This document shows, one piece after another, positions 11,412-21,105 of a stretch of DNA of 64,000 bases. The notes under the pieces were generated by a model. That model did not search any database, was not told where the DNA came from, and saw nothing but the letters and a program-made list of their open reading frames with translations. Each line of letters begins with the position of its first letter. Position 1 is the first letter of the stretch. Source of the DNA: Fragum whitleyi (lineage: Eukaryota > Mollusca > Bivalvia > Cardiida > Cardiidae). The stretch lies in contig OX411551.1 in the NCBI GenBank assembly GCA_948146395.1, positions 45,046,796-45,110,795 of the forward strand, given 5' to 3'. Position numbers and translations under genes: made by a program.

Positions 11412-11761
11412 TGTAATAATTTATGATATTTACCCTGACAGGGCGGAGCCTAAGTCTACTCAAACATATTAATAGAAAGTCTTCATGTATAACCTGAAAC
11501 GTTAATTCGTAGATAGGTAACCAAAACTCGTAATTTCGGCTTTTTGAAGATTGGGTAACAAGGTTTTGGTAACCCAATGATGAAATATGTTCACTTTTGC
11601 TAAGCACAATCAATTTTGGGGTTTTAGGAAACATTTTCGTACACGCGTTAACGCTAAATGTCAACTAACTTATGAAGGAAACCAAAATATTGAAAAGTAA
11701 ATGGCCACATTGCGTTACGGTTTAAGCCACGCCCTGTCAGGTGAAAAATAACGCAGAATAT
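11412..11761. mobile_element. TIR element, CTGGCAGGGCGG family, copy 1
   Basis: Left CTGACAGGGCGGAGCCTAAGT and right complement of CTGACAGGGCGTGGCTTAAAC, extending outwards to a GTAATA.../...GCAGAATA pair. Contains GTAACCAAAACTCGTAATTTC, shared with the copies at 17047-19274 and 28191-28577. A 3' end only is at 31089-31142. It abuts the double-hairpin element directly. Confidence 0.75.
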
Positions 11762-12075
11762 ATATAATACATACTTAGTGTTTTGTATGAGAAAAAATAT
11801 CTAATGAGGTTGGGAGAATTGATCATTGTCGAGGCTCTGCCGAGACAATAATCAATTCTCACAACCGAGTTATATATTTTTTCTAACAATACACTAAGTA
11901 TGTATTATATTTATCTTATAACCTCTATTTGCCTTATTTTCATCGATGTTTCTATCTGAAATGCAAGTTTCTAAAAATAACCGCATTATATCATTGTTCT
12001 AAAAATAACTATGTGATAACATAAAAAATATCATACAGGATGTTATCATACGGATATTTGTATAGTTATAAGATA
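11758..12075. mobile_element. Double-hairpin element, copy 2 of 3
   Basis: Same two modules as 6421-6740, with AGGCTCTGCCGAGACAAT at the hairpin tip and GTTATAAGATA at the right end. It starts within the last bases of the preceding TIR element, so one probably used the end of the other as target. Confidence 0.8.
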
Positions 12076-12322
12076 AAATAATATCCTAATTTTCTTTTAA
12101 AGATTATTCTATTTACTTAATTAGATATTGATATTTTCGGATGTGAGTTAGAAGTTTTGCCTTGTTTATAACACCCAAGGTGACGTAGTGGGTTGGGAAA
12201 TATATTGTAATTTTTATTTAAATTTCCATCAGTTCCGGAAAAAGTATTCTTGTAAATGAAAGCCATAATATGTTTCAGCGAATTGTCAAATAAGAGTATA
12301 TTCCTGAACTTTTAAGATATGC

Positions 12323-12742
12323 ATACAGTTAAAAACATCGTGAAACAAGGTGAATGATTTTGGAATGATTTATGAATGAAATTAAATGAGTGTATGGAGC
12401 GACTTTTGAGTGAATTTAATGGGAGGTAATCCAGTATTGCAAATTTTGTTCAGGATGAACAAAATTAGCAATAATGATTACCTTCCTTTTATAAAATATG
12501 CCCCCTATTTCTTCAAGAACCTATCAGACGCTTACAGTTTCAATTAAATAAGTGAAATCCCGATTTTTTTCCTAGCTATTGTTATTTTGAACGAAGCTGT
12601 TGTTATATGTTTTTCAGTGAGTTTGGAGCGTTTTTGTATGATCTGAGTGAGTGTTTGGAATGAATGAATGGAGCGCTGAGTGAGCGATTTAGAATGGTTC
12701 TGATTGAGTAAAATGTCAATTTCACGATGTAATTAACTGTAT
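12323..12742. mobile_element. MITE, CATCGTGAAATTGAC family, copy 3
   Basis: Starts ATACAGTTAAAAACATCGTG and ends CACGATGTAATTAACTGTAT. The inner foldback includes GGGAGGTAATCC and TTGTTCAGGATGAACAA. The most complete copy of the family in the window. Confidence 0.75.
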
Positions 12743-13125
12743 TAGAAAAGTATTTTCTGTACTTTTGCGATATGTATATGTATTGAGAAAACATTTGCAT
12801 AAGGTTTATTTTAAGCATGTTTGATTTTCAAGTGCGCGTGTAAATGTGTCATCAAATTAATTAAATTAGAAACGGGTATTTATACTTTCAAATTCTAGAA
12901 AACTTAAGTTTTTAGATATTTTCAGTGTTTCTTAATAGTGAAAAATAGAATGTTTGAAAAACGGTAACATTCTCGTTTCAGCTGTTGTAAACGAACCTAA
13001 AGGTTCCAAATTTCTTCCATGTTTTGATTGTTTCGTTCATACCTAGAGAGTAACCAAAAATAGCAATACTTGTTCACTACATAGATGGTACCTTCTGGTT
13101 CAAAAGTTGACAATGACCTACCTAC

Positions 13126-13262
13126 CTTTTTATGTTGCTTTAGGCTTGTCGTTACGCTTTTCCTTAGTTTACTCATAACAACTGACACGCTGTATGAACT
13201 ACTGGCATCGTGAAGGTCTTGCAGGAAAAGCAAGAGTACACCCAGAATTGTGATGGAAACAA
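13126..13262 (-). CDS. Fucosyltransferase copy B, membrane-anchor exon
   Basis: A 137-nt exon inferred from a strong acceptor (CTCTTACTCTTCCAG) before 13262 and a donor (AAG/GTAGGT) after 13126. It starts with two bases of a split codon and ends in phase 0, like the copy A exon, and so joins the catalytic exon at 10016 in frame. It encodes a hydrophobic stretch (VSITILGVLLLFL) followed by a serine-rich then lysine-rich stem. The hydrophobic part is short for a membrane span, so the preceding, unidentified exon probably adds residues. A tandem duplication lies immediately upstream at 13274-13580. Confidence 0.6.
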
Positions 13263-13273
13263 CTGGAAGAGTA

Positions 13274-13580
13274 AGAGGATTGTGTCATTGAGGTATGAAA
13301 CTTAAAAAAAGCCGCAAGTAGTCTAACGAAAAAAGTTATTTATACACTTAGTTGATAAACTAGTCAAATACGACAAAGTTAGTATGGTTCTTGTTGTTTT
13401 CAGGCGAATATTTTGTGTCATTTAGGTATGAAACTCAAAAAAAGCCGCAAGTTGTCTCACGAATAAAAAACTCAAAAAAATCCGCAAGTTGTCTCACGAA
13501 TAAAGTTATTTATACTCGTAGATAATAAACTATTCAATAACAACAAAGTTAGTTTGGTTCTTGCTGTTTTCAGGCGAATA
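13274..13580. repeat. Imperfect tandem duplication next to an exon
   Basis: Two units of about 140-165 bp, each with GTATGAAACT, AAAAAAAGCCGCAAGT, GTTATTTATAC and GTTTTCAGGCGAATA in that order. The second unit has an extra internal 40-bp repeat of the CCGCAAGTTGTCTCACGAAT block. It lies 12 bp upstream of the inferred acceptor of the copy B anchor exon. Confidence 0.75.
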
Positions 13581-14636
13581 CTGTCTTATTTGGAAATATT
13601 ATTCTGTATTGTTTTAATTAAACACACATTCACAACACAATTTATTTTTTAAGTGTGCGTTTTGATCAATAGGCTTTCATTTGTCAAATTTGTAAATGTC
13701 AAGAAATATTAGGAAATCCCTCATATTTCTTGCTTGCTATAAGTATAAATCAATTATAAGTATCTTACCAATTTTCCCTGTTCTTTGCATGATTGAAGAT
13801 GTTCAAACTTTGTATTTTGTTTGTGTTCTCGGTCTAAAATTATAAACGATTATAAAATGAAATCCCCAACGCTTTAGAAATTAAATGAGCCTGTGCGTGA
13901 TATTTCCAACAATTTGATATGTGCGCAAAGCAAAGACTTTGGTCAGTCTGTGCATCTGAAAATTAAATAAAAAGTGATAAGTCGTCTGTAAAGCGCTACT
14001 CAGACCATTTGATGTTGTGGGTGACTATCTTGAAACGGCCCTGAAAGCAGATTTGGACTAGAAATTTCGAATGTTAAGTGCATGATTTTAGATTAAGGGG
14101 GTCCAATGAATAATCTTATATTTTGCTCCGTTTGATCGCTTGTCAAATTACTATAATTAAGCAAAATTCGAATTATCAATAGGCTGCCATATCGCATTGT
14201 AAATGTCGTCATATTAATATTGGCTTTAATTGGTTTGATTGGAACGTTGGACCATTCACAAAGATATTTGGGCAATATAGGAAAAAAAATTATTTGAAGT
14301 CAAGACAATGCCTTCAAGCTACCTTTATTTTTTTTTTCGTGGCGACCAACTTTAAAACCGCACAAAATTGCAAGTGGAACCTAGTGTATTAAATGTTAAC
14401 GTCATGATTCTGACTCAAAGAGGTCCAATGAATAACTAATTATCACTCTTCGACATTGTGTAGGGAGTGCTTGTCGACGCATCCTGTTCTACAGTCTGAA
14501 ACAAAGCAAGAAGTAAAATTCGTACTTAAATTAGCTGTTGTCTCTCACGATATTAAGATCTTTAGATTGATCGTGATTGGTAAGGATGGCATAATGAACA
14601 CAACAAAGTTCTTTGAGTCATAATAATTTGATAAAA
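13581..14636. other. No gene recognised; repeat fragment
   Basis: Contains at 13870-13965 a single arm (CCAACAATTTGATATGTGCGC) of the foldback seen complete at 56505-56890. No coding exon was identified, although the 5' end of fucosyltransferase copy B may lie here. Confidence 0.4.
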
Positions 14637-14878
14637 ACAAGAGGGCCATGATGGTCCTAGATCGCTAATCCCGAATCTCTTTAACTCCTGGGACATCACA
14701 TCAATCTAATAGGCAGATGTAAACAAGAAGATTATTTTTAAATAAGATCAATACCATGGAATGTTTTCAGCTAAGTGTAAAAAGAATGTGCCTGGGTACA
14801 GACCTTACATGAACATCTGGACACGCAATGAACAAACTTCATGAAATAAAATTAAATGAGACTGTCATGCTTGATTGC
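14637..14878. repeat. Dispersed AACAAGAGGGCCATGATGG repeat
   Basis: Starts AACAAGAGGGCCATGATGGT, the opening of a dispersed repeat common in bivalve genomes (from memory, not searched). No coding capacity. Confidence 0.5.
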
Positions 14879-15043
14879 TTAAGGTTATAGAACCGTAATA
14901 GTTCCGCAACTTTTCGGAACTCAGAAACTTTCACAATGTTGACCGAGGATTCCTAGTGAAAATCATTAGGAAACCTCGGTTAACATTGTTAAGGTTCATT
15001 ACTACCAAAATGTTGCGGAATTATTACGGGTCCACTACCTTAA
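14879..15043. mobile_element. TTAA-type MITE, copy 2
   Basis: TTAA on both sides of GGTTATAGAACCGTAATAGT...TTACGGGTCCACTACC. The arms fold into one long hairpin centred on CCTAGTGAAAATCATTAGG. The TTAA target is the habit of piggyBac-type elements. Confidence 0.8.
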
Positions 15044-16731
15044 TTGATTTTAAAAGGATATTGTCTGCTTGGTGATTTTGGAATTTATGAAGGCCGGGAC
15101 ACTCAAGAAATAAATTGAACAAAGAGAAATTAAGATAGTTATTTGATCACTCTTGTATTGCAGAATACCTCGCATGTATTTTTCTCTTATCAATATCAAA
15201 TTCATAGTTACAGTTATTCAAATAGTAAAATGAAATAAAAGTCATTTTGGTATCGTCTCTATTTTGTTTCATGATACATGTTTTTGCAATTTTTACAAAA
15301 TGGAGCCAAAGCGAATAGTTTATGTGCAGATTTTGAATCTTAGATAAATACAATAAAAACATGTGATACTTTTAATATTTTGAATGGGAAAACACTAAAC
15401 ATAAAACTTTAATAATCAAGCCATTCTACTTTTCATAGATCAATTTCACTGAGTTAAAAATTCATTGCATACAAAATGAAAGCAATTAAAATTGAAGAGA
15501 AGAAATTTCATAATTTTTCCGATAGATTTTTAGAATCTTGTCCAAATTCAACCCAAAATGTGAGAACCCGAACTCGATTTACCATCGAGACGTTTTACAA
15601 AATTTGTTACATTTGCGAGATTATTTTTATATAATTTTCGAAAGTTGCTTTTCTAAAAAAGATATATTTTGTTTATTGAATACCGCGCCGAGTTGTTTAC
15701 TTGTTTTTGATGACGAGTTTGTTAGATTGAGTATTCAGTTGCCACAAATTTTATATTCTATTTATAAGATGACCTGATTCTCTGTGTTAAATTCCTGATA
15801 TTTATCGATTAAAGTCATTCCGAGAAACATATGACGCCGTTTACGAAATGACGTAAACAAATGCATTAAATGACGTCATTTTCACAATGGAAATACAACG
15901 TTGATATACGTTCATAGCTTATTTGCATAGTTATTTCACTGTAATAACACCCGTGTAATATCAAAAATATACAACGGGGTTATTTCACTCAAGCGACATA
16001 GGTCATATTTTATTTTTTTTGGAAAACATGTGCAAAAACAGTCAAAAGGAAATAAAACTAGTATGTACAATAGCGAATTTTTACTACCAGTGTAAATACA
16101 GAGATGTCTTAACATAGACAAAAAAGAATAAGCTTTAAAACAGTTATATTAAATTTTGAAAGATCTTATATTACTTTAAGAAAAAAAAAGCTAAGACTTA
16201 CCTAACCTGAACAAGAAGAAATCCTTATTGAGTCACTTGTTTATTCATTAAATGTTCGCATGTGTTTGAAATGCATTTTAACATATCAGAGCGCGCGGCA
16301 TATATAAATTAGTAATGTTTAGCTTGTCAAAAAGGGTACTGAAACCGGCATTGTTCAAACGGCGAACCAAAAGTGACCTAATCTTTCGATCTTACCTCTC
16401 GGCATATTTGTGTCGTAAATTAGATCAATAAAACAATTAAGATTTATCATCAAAGACAGATTTACACAACCAACAAAATAGTCGCACTACGTTAAAGAAT
16501 AAAGAATAGAAGCTACCCAAGAATACAAAGTGAAATTGAAAAATGATTTGAAACGAGTTAAAATTTGAACTTTTGTAAAATTGGTAAAATTAATAGTCTC
16601 GCTTAATTCTAAACTCATTAACCCTTTCCTGTTTTACAAAATTATGGACCTGTCCAAATTCAAAGGTTTTGCAGACGAAAATTTAAAGTGGATTTAATTT
16701 GAAAAATAACCATTCAGTAGGGTAGAAAATT
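15044..16731. other. No gene recognised
   Basis: Holds a weak foldback at about 15930-15990 (TAATAACACCCGTGT against ACAACGGGGTTATT). The 79-codon ORF near 15538 has no family resemblance. Nothing else was recognised. Confidence 0.4.
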
Positions 16732-16784
16732 GTGTGGAAAAAGAAGAAATTGCTTGTCAGAAGCAATTTCTTCTTTTTTCACAT
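16732..16784. repeat. Compact hairpin, about 24-bp stem and 5-nt loop
   Basis: GTGTGGAAAAAGAAGAAATT...AATTTCTTCTTTTTTCACAT with loop GTCAG. The size and near-perfect pairing resemble a small foldback or a hairpin RNA precursor. No second copy is seen in the window. Confidence 0.6.
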
Positions 16785-17131
16785 TTTTTCTTAATCATAA
16801 ATCACAGGCACGTAAAAAGCAGGGATTAAACAGCAAAGGGTTAAAGTAAAACTTGTCAAATAAGACATCCTATCACAAAAACCTAGTAAATTCCTTGTAT
16901 TTTTTTTCCAGATAATTCGACCAAAAGGACAGTTTCTAATTAATTCCACCATATTTCTTTGTATTTCTAAGTCTTTCCCGGTCACTGCATAACGAAATCT
17001 AATAACAACTTACCATAGGTTAGATTGCAACATATATGTTTTCTTCGTATTATCCACGATTTTTCCCCTGGCAGGGCGGAGCCTAAGTAACTGGTCGATG
17101 CACTTAGGGTCAGGGTAGATAGGCCTTTATT

Positions 17132-18932
17132 AGTCCCCCACCGGTTACCGGTTGGGGGACTATAGGTTTGCTCGATTCCGTCTGTCCGTCCGTCTGTCCG
17201 TCTGTCCGTCCGTCCGTCCGTCCGTCCGTCTGTCCGTCTGTCCGTCACGCTTTTGTCCGGACTATATCTTCTAAACCATATGTGCTAGCAACCTCAAACT
17301 TGGTACACTTATAGATCTCATTAAGGAGAAGTGTCATGTTCAAGAACCGTTACTCTGCCACGCCCACTTTTTGAGTTATTGCCCTTTGTTGTTTTTACCC
17401 TTACATTCTTGTCCGGGCTATATCTTCTAAACCATATGTGCTAGCAACTTCAAACTTGGTACACTGATAGATCTCATTGAGGAGAAGTGTCATGTTCAAG
17501 AACCGTTACTCTGCCACGCCCACTTTATGAGTTATTGCCCTTTGTTGTTTTTACCCTTACATTCTTGTCCGGAACATATCTCCTAAACTATGAGTGCTAG
17601 CAACTTCAAACTTGGTACACTTATAGATCTTATTGAGGAGAAGTGTCATGTTCAAGAACCATTACTCTGCCACGCCCACTTTATGAGTTATTGCCCTTTG
17701 TTGTTTTTACCCTTACATTCTTGTCTGGGCTATATCTTCTAAACCACATGTGCTAGCAACTTCAAACTTGGTACACTTATAGATCTCATTGAGGAGAAGT
17801 GTCATGTTCAAGAACCATTACTCTGCCAACCCTTTTTTTGAGTTATTGCCCTTTGTTGTTTTTACCCTTACATTATTGTCCGGAACATATCTCCTAAACT
17901 ATGTGTGCTAGCAACTTCAAACTTTGTACACTGATAGATCTCAATAAGGAGAAGTGTCATGTTCAATATCCATAACTCTGCCACGCCCACTTTTTGAGTT
18001 ATTGCCCTTTGTTGTTTTTACCCTTACATTCTTGTCCGGACCATATCTCCTAAACTATAAGTACTAGCATCTTCAAGCTTAATACACTTATAGATCTTAT
18101 TGTGGACAAGTGTCATGTTCAAGAACCGTTACTCTGCCACGCCCTTTTTTGAGTTATTGCCCTTTGTTGTTTTTACCCTTACATTTTTGTCCGGATGATA
18201 TCTCCTATACCATAAGTGTTAGCAACTTCAAACTTTGTACACTGATAGATCTTATCAAGGACAAGTCTCATGTACAAGAACTGTTACTCTGCCATGTCCA
18301 CTTTTTGAATTATTGCCCTTTGTTGTTTTTAGTCTTACATTCTTGTCCGGATCATATCTCCTAAACTATAAGTGCTAGCAACTATAAACTTTGTACATGT
18401 ATAGATCTCATTGAGGAGAATTGTCATGTACAAGAACAGTTACTCTGCCACACCCACTTTTTGAGTTATTGCCCTTTGTTGTTTTTACCTTTACATTTTC
18501 GTCCGGAACATATCTTCTAAACCATAAGTGCTAGAAACTTCAAACTTGCTACACTTATAGATATCATTGAGGACAAGTGTCATGTACAAGAACTGTCACT
18601 CTGCCATGTCCACTTTTTGAGTTATTGCCCTTTGTTGTTTCTATCCTTACATTTTTGTCCGGACCATATCTCCTGAGCCATCAGTGCTAGCAACTTAAAA
18701 CTTGGTACACTTATAGATCTCATTGAGGACAAGTTGCATGTACAAGAATCATTCTTCTCCGCCCACTTTTGGAGTTTTTGCCATTGGTTGTTTTTACTCT
18801 TAAATTTTTGTTTTGGACATTTTGTTCAAAACCTAATGTGCTAGTAACTTCAAATTTTGTATACAGTTATAGATCTAGTTAGTAGGTGATATATTTAATA
18901 AGAAAGGATTTTTTGTTATCCGGTGGGGGACT
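17132..18932. mobile_element. TIR element with internal 155-bp tandem array
   Basis: Bounded by AGTCCCCCACCGG and CCGGTGGGGGACT, followed outside by CCTGTATTGCATCGCAATACG. Inside are a GTCC/GTCT microsatellite (17178-17247) and ten units of about 155 bp. Each unit has TTGTCCGG, TATATCTCCTAAACC, GTGCTAGCAACTTCAAACTT, GTGTCATGTTCAAGAA, TCTGCCACGCCCA and GAGTTATTGCCCTTTGTTG. Units at the right are most diverged. It is nested in the element above. This is a repeat type widespread in bivalves; no transposase is present. Confidence 0.85.
17178..17247. repeat. GTCC/GTCT microsatellite
   Basis: Run of CCGTCCGTCTGTCCGTC units at the left end of the 155-bp array element. The Asp/Arg/Gly/Thr-rich ORF across it is an artefact. 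Confidence 0.9.
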
Positions 18933-19274
18933 CCTGTATTGCATCGCAATACGACATGCACTTGTTTATTATCATTTACTGCTAAGATAATCCACATAAC
19001 CAACTTGGGACCGTAAAGCGAAGTTTGGTAACCAAACCCTCGTAATTTCAGCTTGGACAAGCTGAAGTTACGAGGCTTTGGTAACCCAACGATTAAATGT
19101 GTTCACTTTCTCTAAGCACGTGAATTCTTTTGGTTTTAGGATACAGTTAATTGCATGCGTTCACGATTATTACCGACTAACATTTCTCTTAACCAAAAAA
19201 TATTTAAAAGTAAACTCGCCAAATTACGTCACGGCTAAGCCCCGCCCTGCCAGTTCATTTATAACGCAGAGTAT

Positions 19275-19640
19275 CTTCATATCGATACGGGTTATTTGTT
19301 TTCGGACTGTTTACCTTTTTCATGGTTCAAGTAACCTCGATGTATACTTAACTAGATTTGATAAATATCACTTATTAAATTAGACATAAATTTATCTGAA
19401 AGTTATAAAAGTGCAAACTTTTCCTTTGATTTCTAGAAAGAAAATTTGTTGACTTTGTGCTAAAAAGCCAAATTAAACAAATAACGGAAGCTGGACGTTT
19501 GTTTTAACCTAAAAGTGACAATAAGTCGGGTTAACACGATACAGGTGACAGAGAAATCTTCTGTCAAAAATAGAGGAATTGATTCATTTTTTTGTGTAAA
19601 AGAGCTTGCGTTGGCCTTTGAACCTATAATATGCCTATTA
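19275..19640. other. No gene recognised
   Basis: Short AT-rich spacer between two repeat elements. Confidence 0.4.
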
Positions 19641-19796
19641 GGGCCCAAGGTTATAAAACTTTCTCATTCTCCATTCAAATTTGCTGACATTTCAATTTGA
19701 GATTAAAGCCGTAATTCTGTTTTGATACTTATCTGAATTCAAAGTTTGAGAAAAATCTCAGTAGATCCTTAGATAAGCTTTATAACCTCGGGCCCA
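19641..19796. mobile_element. MITE, GGGCCCAAGG family, copy 2
   Basis: GGGCCCAAGGTTATAAAACT at the left and AGCTTTATAACCTCGGGCCC at the right. About 90 bp shorter than copy 1 at 2527, because the internal palindrome is absent. Confidence 0.75.
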
Positions 19797-20129
19797 GATC
19801 TAAAACAATCTGTTAGATTCCTTTAATAATTAGATTTTTAGCCTACCAAACCAGTGGTACGGTACACACACATCTCCAAATCCCTGGTTTGCCTGTATAG
19901 AAAGGCATTTACTATAGTCAGAAAAAAAATCCAGACATTCGCAAGCGCATGTTATGTAATCAAAACCAGGGGGCCGTGTAACTAAACTTCTTACGAAAAA
20001 AATAATCGTAGGTCAAAATCACAGATCGTACTTGGTGTTTACATTCATTGTTAGATTCTGCCTTTCAATATCTTATTGGAATCGTCTTTTCTGATCAAGC
20101 TTGTCGCATGTTTTAGACTTTATCAGGCA

Positions 20130-20272
20130 ACACAGTCCAGAAATCAAAATGACAAAACGTTGCAAACTGTTTGTCATTTATACCCCGCTTTGCACGTGCA
20201 CTTGCGTGCAAAGCGGGGTAAAATTTGCAAACAGTATGCACCGTTTTGTCTTTCTCAATGCAGGGCTGGATC
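20130..20272. mobile_element. Hairpin MITE, CTTTGCACGTGCA family, copy 2
   Basis: ACCCCGCTTTGCACGTGCAC folds onto GCGTGCAAAGCGGGGT, extended by TTGCAAACTGTTTG and its complement. The ORFs on both strands here come from the palindrome. Confidence 0.75.
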
Positions 20273-20802
20273 AGGTAATTCAAGTTCCATTGTACTAGCA
20301 TCGGAAGTCTTAGATGCTTATCTTGGTCCAATAGAATTCAAAACGCATGCAATTGTACGGGAAAATAGAGTCGGGTTTCACTTTTTTTAAAAAGGCTTTT
20401 TTGATGCACATCTCCGAGTTATCACGTCATATTGTCCCTACTAAGTTGTAATCGCTGTTCCACTCCACTAGTTACAAAACTCTTTAGTATTTCAGCACAA
20501 AGAAAAAGCCAAATTAACTATACTGAGCCACAAAAGATGCGTCGCACTAGAACAATTTTATTTGTAAAAAATATTTTGGTGTAAGGCTTATTTTTGAACT
20601 GTCCATTAACAGCCATTTTCAAAATTGATGAAAGCATTAGTTTTAGATAACGGCGATACATTCGGCCATGTCGAGCATCATAATTGAGATCCTAATGGCG
20701 AAACAAATCTGGGCAGTGGTTGGTGATATGAATGGAAAGGCAGAATTTTGAGTAGGTTTTTTTTATGTTTTCTCGGGGATTAAGCCCAAAGATATATATA
20801 CA
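20273..20802. other. No gene recognised
   Basis: AT-rich spacer without visible repeat or coding structure. Confidence 0.4.
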
Positions 20803-21105
20803 TATATATAATACGTACTTAGTGTTTTGTATGATGAAAAATATCTATCGAGGTTTGGAGAATTGATGATTGTCGAGGCTCTACCTAGACAATTATCAAT
20901 TCCCACAACCGAGTTAGATAATTTTTCATACAATACACTATGTACGTATTATATTTATCTTATTACCTCAATTTGCCTTGTTTCGTCGATGTTTCTAACA
21001 GAAATGCAAGTTTTCTAAAAAAACCGCATTATGTCGTAGTTCTAAAATCATAAAAAAATGTCATACGGGATGATATCACACGGATATTTGGATAGTTATA
21101 AGATA
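20803..21105. mobile_element. Double-hairpin element, copy 3 of 3
   Basis: Same layout as 6421-6740 and 11758-12075, somewhat more diverged, with a small deletion between the two TCTAAAA-type repeats. Confidence 0.8.

Larger units (their letters stand above)
17047..19274. mobile_element. TIR element, CTGGCAGGGCGG family, copy 2, interrupted
   Basis: Left end GTATTATCCACGA then CTGGCAGGGCGGAGCCTAAGT; right end complement of CTGGCAGGGCGGGGCTTAGC. Without the insert at 17132-18932 it would be about the size of the 387-bp copy at 28191. The internal hairpin TTCAGCTTGGACAAGCTGAA is kept. Confidence 0.75.

Noticed and set aside
17240..18850. CRISPR or coding tandem array
   Set aside because: Units are long (155 bp), have no spacers and no open frame; it is a tandem array in a TIR element.
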